Origin: Utricularia gibba
Lineage: Eukaryota; Streptophyta; Magnoliopsida; Lamiales; Lentibulariaceae
Length of the DNA: 64,000 bases
Assembly: GCA_002189035.1 (NCBI GenBank)
Contig: NEEC01000009.1
Location: 1,798,001 to 1,862,000, forward strand
Reading direction: 5' to 3'
Shown in pieces: positions 55,815 through 64,000 of the stretch (its first letter is position 1; every line of letters begins with the position of its first letter). The position numbers were made by a program, and so were the translations under genes. The notes below the pieces were generated by a model that had not been told where the DNA came from, did not search any database, and saw only the letters and a program-made list of their open reading frames with translations.

Positions 55815-56212
55815 ATGGGGCTGGGCATCGTGTTGGCGATGTTAGCATCCTACCGTGTTTTACAGGCATCGGGTGCCGGGACGAGCTCCTGGTGGGAGTG
55901 CCTTTTCACGCAGGACTCCGACCAGCTGCGACTGCATTGCGCCTCCAAAGAGGACGATCTCGGGTACCATGTTCTGAACCCGGATCAGGTCTTCAAGTGG
56001 CATTTCTGCGTCAACTTCGTTCCCAACACTTTGTTCTTCTGTCATCTTTGGTGGGGGAGAGTCGCTCCAAAGAGTTCGACGTCTTCACCTTCAAGAGAAG
56101 CGACAATTGCGACAGGGGTTACTGTTACTGGATCATCAGAGAAGATGGGATCTATTTCAGTAACAACTATCCCAAGTACGCTGGCTGGAAGATCTTCAAC
56201 TGGGATGCCTAA
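55815..56212 (+). pseudogene. SPH: SPH15, inverted S-protein homolog, frameshifted and partly deleted
   Basis: The only copy on the + strand. A weak signal-like start MGLGIVLAMLASYRVLQASG, then part of the first strand is missing before DSDQLRLHCASKEDDLGYH, VFKWHFC and LFFCHLWWG. At the G5 run 56053-56057 the frame breaks: SRSKEFDVF, CDRGYCYWIIREDGIYFSNN and a stop at 56210-56212 lie in another frame. The length is 398 nt, one short of a multiple of three. Probably a pseudogene of the SPH11-14 type that was inverted at the edge of the array. Confidence 0.8.
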
Positions 56213-56468
56213 GGGAGGTTACACTGCATCATCAAGGTAGCTGACAGGTTCTACAGTAGAGAGAATGCATTGCATGCATTTGTCACCAGTTTCACCTAAT
56301 AAGAATGCCATACTAGCAAGTCATGTTAATATGTTTTCCTATTGTAATATTCTGGCAATAACTCCCAATACAACCAAGAAAGATTAAAAAAATGTCAAGA
56401 ATCGGGGAGGAGCAGTAGGCACAACGCTGGTATAGTAGTTTCAAGGACTTTTTTTTTCAACAAACTAG

Positions 56469-56633
56469 TCAGTTGGTAACAAAACCGTTCCCTTCGGGGT
56501 TGATGTCCATCTTCGCGGCTGGACCGAGTTCACCTGAAATGCAACACCAGTACAAGGAATCGATTTCCAGTAACTTTCAATGCTCCTCACAAGATACACA
56601 AGGTTAAAGTGATAGAATTACAAACCCGTGTGC

Positions 56634-56695
<62 letters not shown>

Positions 56696-59628
56696 AGGTT
56701 ACACCACGGGTGACACATATCATGAAAGACTCATCCATTTATTTTTGAACATTCAATATGGAATAAGTGCTCACCGATGGAAGCAACTTTCCTAGTTATC
56801 ATGGACTCGGCGATGCGTATTGCCCTCTGTGATCCAGTAATCGTGACTTTTCTGTGGGAAAACAGGAAGTGGTAGTCACGTGACAGATCCCCGAAAGCAT
56901 GGAAAGTGGCAGATTCAGTACCATAGTCCATACCTATTTGATGTCCCAGGGATGAAATCACCCCTGTCGGAGATCTTTACCCTAGCTCCACTAAGCTGCA
57001 GGACCGCAGAATGTAGTTATGGCAAATTACTCGAACCAAACATATATGAAACCTGAAAAAACAACCTGACTGATTTCCATAATGCTACGTCCACCGCGCC
57101 CAACAACTAATCCAATATTTTCATCAGGAACACCAATAGTCACTGAACTACTTCTATCTTCCTGTAATAGAGAATGATCGACACTGAAGATTACCAACAA
57201 GGCAACACAAACAGATGATATCGTGTCATTCTAATTCTAAAAAAGTTCGAGGGTAAAGCTGATTCATGTGAAGAAGTTTAAGCTAACTATGTCGAGGGTA
57301 ACTGTAAACAAAGTTAGCAGTAACTTAAAGATCTTAAGATGTGATACAATATGCTCATATAGAATGTCGCAAGAAATATTCATCCAGATATAGTTGTTAT
57401 CACTTGCCTTGTTATGAAGCCTGTTACTTGGAAACTTTGCACTGTAACCATTTGGCCCATAGTTCATCCCATTGTGCATGAGTGCTTCAAGACGAGTTTA
57501 AATATTGAGACCAAGAAAGAAAAATTTCAAGCTCTAGCAATTAATGAGCGCGAAGAAAAGAGGCATTTGCATAACCATTTTAAGGGCAACCAAAAAATGG
57601 ATGTTCATATGCAACTAATCTACTTCAAATAAGCACTTGAAAATCATTTTTCTTCCACATGCATAAGAAGTATGTCATCCACTCATGGTAAAGTGCTATA
57701 GTTGTCTCAATAAATACACAATCAGTCAGTCTAATTCCATTGAGCACTTACGTTATTCTTTTGACTGTGCAGCCTCAAATTTACCCAAAAAGAGCATAGT
57801 GCCTAGCTTTCGCACTAATTTTTTAAATGTGATTTACATTAAGGAACTATCACCTGCATAGGGGAATGGAGAATGCACTGGCTGCTGATAATATGGGTCG
57901 CTGACTAGTTTCATTAGGATTAGTTCGATAGCCCGTAACTGTTCCCCCAGTGTGCCAGTGACTGTCACCAATCTATCATGCAGGCCAGGGAAATAAACAT
58001 CTTGTGGTGATATCTTAATGTCAGCGCGTGAGACTTCAATCAGTGACCTGGTTCAACAAGCAATTGTCTTCAGATTTGAAAACTATGAAGTACAGCATAG
58101 GACAAAAATGCACACTGGAACGTTCGAGTGAACTGGTGTTTTGAACCTTGAGCGGACTGAGGAAAATGTAGCACATCCTCATTTGATACATCAGAAATTT
58201 CAAATTAACAAGCAAAACAACAAAAGCACTCTATGCTGCTAAACACAAAAAATATACCTTATTTCTGCCCCTCCCTTTCCAATTATACCACCACAAGAAC
58301 TGTTGGGTGCTATCAGTCTAATTTTTGATACTGGATCAGCTTGGCCTCCATCTTCAGCATAAAACTACAAGCAAAATTTAGAAAGATCAAAATATAAATC
58401 CTAACCCTGGAAGGTCTTCAAAAGCATTTCTCTGACCTCATCAAGCAACTTCGAGAGGATAAGATCAACTGCCTTTAATATGCTACCAACAGATCCCGAT
58501 ACCAAGATGATTCTATCAGACGTGCCAGGAAAAAATTCATAGTTGCGTGACAACTGAATGCGGGAGCTGGATTGCGATTGAATGTCATTTATTGTTGAGC
58601 CAGCTTTCCCAATTATGGAACCCGCTTCAGTGTTTGATAGAAGGAACCGAAGGTGAGTAGCCTTCTCTTCATTTACTGTGCAACAAGCATAAACTACACT
58701 TCAGCAGAACAGAAGAGAATGGCAAAAGAAAAAAAAAGGAAAATGCAAAAGAACAATCACTGAACACGAAACAACATTCGTAAAAGGGTATCTTACTTCT
58801 CACGTTCAGCTGCTAGACTGAGCGCAAATTTTTCAGATAAAGAAAGACTGCACAACAGCACACGGTATTTTGGTCATTTTCAATTAGGTTAATTTTCTAG
58901 ATATTGGTTAGTCTGCGCCTGCTAAAATCTTCTAAAAGTCAGAGAATCAGCCCCTCCCTAAAATCCCATATTGATTAGTCTGTGGCGGCTACACATAATT
59001 GCTGAAACCCATGCCCGCACGAAAAACATAAGCACCAAGTAATCCACAGATTCGGAAAATAGAAAGATTCATCGTGCACCCCGACATAGAAGCATATTAT
59101 CATTAGGATTTGATTGTAGCTTAGATGACTCGAGAAAAAAGCATCAGCAGAAGCCATACAGAAACACAACAGGCGAATGTCATGCTGCCCCATCATTTGA
59201 ATCTAATACAACGCCACACGAAAAAGAACACCAAACTAGAATAGTAAGCACACCAACGTTACAGCGACAGAGAATTTTCCAAGTTCTAACACCCATTCAC
59301 AATCAACCACGCACGCAGCAGATCTTCAACCTCATTGACTCCAGTAAATAGCAACCGGAAAAGGAAACCTCCAACAAGAAAGTAAACGCAAACACGATCA
59401 CAGAAACAGATAATTTGTTCCGGATTCCAGTAACCACTCTCAGAAAGCCAATTTCACATAACAGATCTTCACTATCAATCAAGCATTATCCGCAAATTCC
59501 ACAAAATGCGCGTAAAAAAAGAAAGAAAAAGAACCTGAATGAGAATCAGATTCGCGAGACGGAGACTGATCCGGGATAACCTCAGAGGAATCCCCGTTGC
59601 GCGTGGACTCGCTTCCCTCCATCGCCAT
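56469..59628 (-). CDS. BTR1: triple KH-domain RNA-binding protein, BTR1-like
   Basis: RNA-binding protein like Arabidopsis BTR1, which binds tobamovirus RNA, and related to animal Nova/PCBP. Exons 59628-59535, 58675-58437, 58364-58258, 58047-57854, 57484-57408, 57161-57066, 56995-56934, 56851-56775 and 56533-56469, total 1011 nt (336 aa). KH1 carries [13 protein letters not shown]2 [12 protein letters not shown] and KH3 [14 protein letters not shown], each the GxxG loop of its domain. Between KH2 and KH3 is a short Asn/Gly/Tyr-rich linker. It ends GFVTN. The intron after HNK starts with GC (AAG|GCAAGT). The last intron contains a (GT)n tract. The protein is cytosolic or nuclear; RNA targets in this plant are unknown. 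Confidence 0.93.
56628..56692. repeat. (GT)n microsatellite in the last intron of the BTR1-like gene
   Basis: About 33 GT units with two GC interruptions near its left end; on the transcribed strand it is (CA)n. It lies about 80 bp from the 5' splice site of intron 8 (56774). Confidence 0.95.
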
Positions 59629-61212
59629 AGTGCGCGTGTATATTTCGCTCAAATGTGCAGGTTACACGAAGACGCGGTGAGAGCTCGCCGGCGCAGAAGC
59701 TCAGAACATTCGCCGCGTAGAGTGAGGATCCGAGGAGAAGGCGATGTGATCTCTGATCTGCGGCGTAGAAGCTATTGAGAGACGAGTGAAAGCAGATGAG
59801 AGAGAAATAGGCGTTGAAGGGGCCGCGTAAACTGCAGATGTTGGAGGCACTGGTTACCGTAGTGTTTTCATATTTTCATGATTATCTACAAAAAAAAAAA
59901 TATGGAAAACTATGTTTGATTTAATAATTTCAAAAAAGGCTACAAAAAAAAAAGAAATTAGGTAGTAATAATAGGGTTTCCAATGCTTGGATTTGGGGCG
60001 TCAGTTAGCCACAAAACAACGTAGACCAAAAGCCTAGAATAGTTTTATATGGCATAGAGTCAAAATTAATTACCGGGGGCAGCGGGCAGCTCATGTGCAT
60101 TATGGATTAATTAGGGGAACAAAGGTGTAACTAATTAAAACTAATGCAAACAACATTATTTAATGGAGGATTAATGCAATGCACCCTCCCTACACGTACT
60201 CCCTTTCGGTTTCGAATTTCTTGACTCCATCCCAAACCCGGTTCGGTTCCCTACTTCGGTTCTATGTGAAAAGGCATTTTGTGTTGAATCATTAAACGTG
60301 AATGTTTAATGATCTGTGAAAGCACATTAGAGACTAAGACTGAGGAATCATTTTAGCCTGGGGCAAGAAAGGGATTGCCTTTTGTGATGCCCTACATGTG
60401 GCTGACCTTGCAAGCCAGCAACAAGGGAGGTCAGTTCTCTGTAACCGTCGAAGCATCTTCCCCAACTGGGGTCTGTGCTGACCTGAAAGTTAGAGAGAAG
60501 ATGTTTGACTGCAGAGGATTTGCTTTATTGCCAAGGATCAAAACGAGCCTTCCTCCATCAGTTGCTGTTCAGAGTTGTTGTTCCTTCTGTCATCATCGCC
60601 TAACTTCTGTGCATTTGTCTGATTGGAGGTGTTTGGGGTGGTCGAAACCGGATTCCCCTTGGCGATTCAGGATAAAAAAATGGAACTTAAGATGCACAAA
60701 ACAGCTAGATCTGAAGATGAAACTGGAGCATGGCACAGATTATGAACCAATGCACAGATATGATTCAACAATCGAAGTTTGTGGAGCCAAGAAGTATTTC
60801 CAACATCTGTCTTACACAATTTTCCCCCTTTTTTTTTACAGTACAACAGCATCAGATGTGAGGGGAGGTTCACAGGTTCAAGAATAATTATAGAAACCAC
60901 AACTGTGATGAAAGCAGATCTTCAGTGAAGTCTAGCATGCACCTATTACAGGCAAGGGATTCAGATTAACTTCTAAACGCCAAAGCGTATTCTTAAGCAG
61001 ATTCCAAAAGGAAAAGTATGGCTTTGACAGCATATTCGTTTTCGGCCATGGAAATAGAAGAATCAGGCTAACATAATGAGCAGAACAAACTTTGAATGCC
61101 GTAAACATTGAAAACCTAGGGTTCAGAATTTTGATTGAATAAAATTTATACAGAGGAGCACTGGACTAAACCTAACGCCTGCGACCACTCACTGAAACAC
61201 CCAGAAAATGGC
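59629..61212. other. spacer between BTR1-like promoter and histone H2B 3' end
   Basis: 59629-60000 is BTR1-like promoter and leader. An open frame from ATG 60387 to 60887 (about 166 codons) has many Cys and no recognisable domain; it lacks support as a gene. 60900-61212 includes the H2B 3' untranslated region. Confidence 0.45.
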
Positions 61213-61656
61213 TCAAGAGCTTGTGAATTTGGTGACCGCCTTGGTCCCTTCTGAAACAGCGTGTTTTGCAAGTTCACCAGGCAACACCAATCTTACGGCC
61301 GTCTGAATTTCGCGAGAAGTAATTGTAGGCTTCTTGTTGTAGCGAGCGAGCCTCGATGCCTCCTGCGCCAATTTCTCGAAGATGTCGTTGATGAAGCTGT
61401 TCATAATACCCATGGCCTTGCTCGAAATCCCGATGTCGGGATGGACCTGTTTCAGAACCTTGAAGATGTAGATTTTGTAGGTTTCGGAGGTCTTCTTGAT
61501 CCTCTTTTTCTTCTTGTCTGCTGTGGAGGCGCCCGCCTCCTTTGGGAGCTTCTTACCGGCCTTGGGCTTTTTCTCCGCCGGAGCCTTTTCGGCAGCCGGA
61601 GCCTTCTCGGCGGCAGGCTTCTTCTCCGCGGGTTTCTTCTCTGCCTTGGGAGCCAT
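61213..61656 (-). CDS. HTB: histone H2B
   Basis: 147-aa intronless core histone that pairs with H2A in the nucleosome. A Lys/Ala/Pro-rich N-terminal tail ([20 protein letters not shown]) precedes the histone fold with [20 protein letters not shown] and [20 protein letters not shown]; the C-terminal helix ends with the ubiquitination-site region [15 protein letters not shown] (the Lys of the AVTKFTSS motif). Complete. Confidence 0.98.
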   Translation of the reverse strand: MAPKAEKKPAEKKPAAEKAPAAEKAPAEKKPKAGKKLPKEAGASTADKKKKRIKKTSETYKIYIFKVLKQVHPDIGISSKAMGIMNSFINDIFEKLAQEASRLARYNKKPTITSREIQTAVRLVLPGELAKHAVSEGTKAVTKFTSS

Positions 61657-61790
61657 ATTCGCTTCTCAATCAAAGAGAAAAACACACTACGACAATCACG
61701 GTGACAATGTCTCTCCTAGGGCAGGGTCCCATATTTATAGAGAACTAACCTGCGGTGTGATTGGTGGGTTATGAATTACTCGGATAGAGC
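61657..61790 (-). promoter_or_regulatory. histone H2B core promoter
   Basis: TATA box CTATAAATAT at about 61732-61741 on the coding (minus) strand, with a CCAAT box about 20-30 bp further upstream (near 61755-61762). This close spacing is typical of plant core histone genes. Confidence 0.7.
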
Positions 61791-62680
61791 CCCCAGGCCG
61801 TCGATCTTATAAAATTTCAACGGTTCAGATAGCATTAGAAACAGTTGAGGTCCGGATCAACGTTTGTGGGGGCCTCCACATGGATGCCGTTCAAGATAAA
61901 TGCATATTAACCTAACGCAGAACGACGAAGACTGTGGGCCGTGGGATCAATGGACTACATATGCATCACAGGCTGGGCCCATTAAGGTCCACTTCTCAAG
62001 TTGTATAGCAGGCCCATACGCGTAACTGGACGGGCGAGTTCTTGAGAATCATGCCCAAGGCCGCGAATCTGACCTGCTCTCCTGCATCTCGACGACGACT
62101 TGGGTCATTTTCTTTAGAATTTTGCAATAATTAATCCTTTCAGTTTTAGGATCTTTATGTAAATCAAAAACTGAATGCTATTAGTTCAACCACAAGCAGC
62201 GAAACACCTTTTTAGGGTTTTATTCAAATTGTCGGGGAATTGTGCAGGGTTTTAGCCCTTAGTTAGGTTGAGGTTGCTGTAACCAAGAGTTGGCAAACTA
62301 GGCCGAAATGGGGTTAATTTGAGGAAGTGATGAAGTGGATGATACTTCACGGTTTCAGCCTATCGTGCTCTCACTTCTCATACGCGGTGGAAAAGCTAAA
62401 GTGGAGTTATTTTCAGCGGGCTTTCAATATCGGAGTCGTGGAGAGTTTGCTGCTGGTGCTTGTTGGTAAAGTTTGGATCTTGGTGAGTTTAATTACTGCG
62501 GTGAAGAGAGCAAGCCCTGTGTTGCTTCTTTCCCGTTTTTTTCATTGGGGGTACATGAAGTGACTGGGGATGCTTTCTGTGATGTGTGCTCAGACGTGAC
62601 AGATATTATGAATGCTACTGAGATACGTGGGTTAACATTCGATTGGTTGAGGTGATACTGCATGGTGGATTAGCTTTTCC
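61791..62680. promoter_or_regulatory. divergent intergenic region H2B (-) / PPR (+)
   Basis: No other gene. Open frames at 62327-62563 and 62473-62655 are likely in the leader of the PPR transcript. Confidence 0.4.
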
Positions 62681-64000
62681 ATGCGCCTCCCTCATGTGGT
62701 AGAACAACTGTCATCGCCGATTCTATGCATTTTGAAAGCTTGCAGGACTGGAGGAGACCTTTTTCAAGTGCACTCCAATATAATACGCAGGGGCTGTGAA
62801 CAAGATCATTTTTTGGTTGCCCAGTTCATTTCCTTGTGCGCCACTCTTCTGCCAGCAAATTTTTTGTACATCACCAGTGTTTTCAACTCAGTTAGTGAGC
62901 CAAACATTTACCTATATAACATTATGATGAAAATGTGTTGTGAGAGCTCTTCGCTTGATGATTGCTTCTTGTTATTTAGAAGAATGAGACAAAGACCGTG
63001 TGTTCTTCCTGATAAATATACTTTTCCTTCATTCATCAAAGCTTGTGGTAGTGCTGCAGCTTTGAGTGGAGGAAGGATCGTTCATGCGTCAGCCATCAGG
63101 TGTGGAGTTGATACAGATGTGTTTGTGGGATCCAGTTTGATTGATTTCTATGGAAAGTGCAGGGAGACAGATTGTGCACGCAAGGCTTTTGATGAAATGC
63201 ACATAAAAAATGAGGTGTCTTGGACGGCTTTAATGGTAGCATACATATATTCAAGTGATATGGCTGCTGCGATGTGCTTGTTCAATCAAATGCCCCAAAA
63301 GAATCTGGTAACTTGGAATGCAATGATAACAGCATTCATGAAGTTGGGTGATTTGAAGAATGCTCGGAGAGTTTTTGATTTGATGCCACTAAGAGATGAG
63401 GTTTCATATACCGCATTACTCGACGGCTATGGTAAAGCAGGGGATATGGCAGCTGCGAGGTCATTTTTTGATGAGTTGCCCCAGAAGGATTTGGTTTCAT
63501 GGTCCGCCTTGATCTCAGGATATGTACAAAACGGGTACCCATATGAGGCTCTGAAAGTTTATAATGAAATGCGTATGCTGAATGTGAGGCCTGATGAAAT
63601 GGTCATGGTAAGCTTGATGTCTGCTTGTTCCCAAATCGGGTCCCTGGAGCTAGCACAACAGATGGAGTCACATATGCGTGAGGAGTCACTTTATTCAAAA
63701 GGTGCATACTTTGCTGCTGCACTAGTTGATATGAATGCAAAATGTGGGAATATGGAGCGGGCAAGTCTGCTCTTTCAGAGGATGGCTAAACAAGATTTGA
63801 TTTCATATTGCTCAATGATGCAGGGTTTATGCATTCATGGGCGTGTATCTGAAGCACTTGCCCTCTTTGACAGAATGGTCGATGTAGGCATACGCCCGGA
63901 TACCGTAGCCTTCACAGTTGCCTTAACAGCATGTAGTCATGCTGGTCTTGTGAACACAGGATTGCGACTGTTTGACTTAATGACTCAAACATACTCCATT
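62681..64000 (+). CDS. PLS-class pentatricopeptide repeat protein, 3' part beyond window
   Basis: 440 codons open to the right edge, no intron. Organellar RNA-binding protein; PLS-class PPRs usually take part in C-to-U editing. MRLPHVVEQLSSPILCILKA starts it; then repeats with the typical motifs VFNSVSEPNIYLYNIMM, VFVGSSLIDFYGKC, NLVTWNAMITAFMKLGDL, DEVSYTALLDGYGKAGDM, DLVSWSALISGYVQNGY, VRPDEMVMVSLMSACSQIGS and IRPDTVAFTVALTACSHAG. The C-terminal E/DYW part would lie outside. The start could be further upstream, but 62681 is the first ATG in frame with the repeats. Confidence 0.92.
   Translation, partial: MRLPHVVEQLSSPILCILKACRTGGDLFQVHSNIIRRGCEQDHFLVAQFISLCATLLPANFLYITSVFNSVSEPNIYLYNIMMKMCCESSSLDDCFLLFRRMRQRPCVLPDKYTFPSFIKACGSAAALSGGRIVHASAIRCGVDTDVFVGSSLIDFYGKCRETDCARKAFDEMHIKNEVSWTALMVAYIYSSDMAAAMCLFNQMPQKNLVTWNAMITAFMKLGDLKNARRVFDLMPLRDEVSYTALLDGYGKAGDMAAARSFFDELPQKDLVSWSALISGYVQNGYPYEALKVYNEMRMLNVRPDEMVMVSLMSACSQIGSLELAQQMESHMREESLYSKGAYFAAALVDMNAKCGNMERASLLFQRMAKQDLISYCSMMQGLCIHGRVSEALALFDRMVDVGIRPDTVAFTVALTACSHAGLVNTGLRLFDLMTQTYSI

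Overview
The window is nuclear DNA of a flowering plant, most likely a dicot. Genes have many short GT-AG introns, and the proteins belong to plant families: a chloroplast-type 13-lipoxygenase, a CYP716-like P450, an AMI1-type amidase, a pectate lyase, a PLS-class PPR protein and S-protein homologs (SPH). Spacers are AT-rich and carry microsatellites and one MITE. I cannot name the species. No rRNA, tRNA or CRISPR array was seen. Exon limits were read by eye from splice signals and family conservation.

Left part (1-37.5 kb), mostly single-copy genes: a 13-lipoxygenase missing its first exon(s) at the window edge (+); an organellar EF-P-like factor with a 14-nt microexon (-); a divergent alpha-tubulin with Thr at position 40 (-); a CYP716-like P450 with a one-base frameshift (+); a class I GATA factor with a one-base frameshift (-); a TMEM234-like membrane protein (+) and a small plastid-type membrane protein (-), tail to tail; a dead PPR fragment split by a 279-bp MITE with a TAA target duplication; a DHHC palmitoyltransferase (-); a tandem pair of EDGP/TAXI-like inactive aspartic-protease homologs, the first frameshifted (+); an AMI1-like amidase (-); a U11/U12-31K-type RNA-binding protein (-); cytosolic leucyl-tRNA synthetase, intronless in its coding part (+); a Ycf45/SpoIIIAA-like ATPase of the SPD1 type with a GC-AG intron (+); and a pectate lyase (-).

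Middle part (39.1-56.3 kb): a tandem array of 15 S-protein-homolog loci, small secreted cysteine-containing proteins of the Papaver self-incompatibility S1 family. Fourteen lie on the minus strand. The last is inverted and frameshifted. Eleven reading frames look intact and four are broken. The array shows recent duplication, a chimeric copy, a nonsense mutation, a stop loss and a read-through tail, so it is evolving quickly. Most intact members keep a near-identical TATA box just upstream of the ATG.

Right part (56.4-64 kb): a triple-KH RNA-binding protein of the BTR1 type, with a second GC-AG intron and a long (GT)n tract in an intron (-); histone H2B (-); and, divergently, a PLS-class PPR gene that runs off the right edge (+).

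Four loci (P450, GATA, EDGP-like copy 1, inverted SPH) each have a net loss of exactly one base beside or within a short homopolymer. This could mean real pseudogenes or residual consensus errors in the assembly, and it should be resolved before the genes are called dead.
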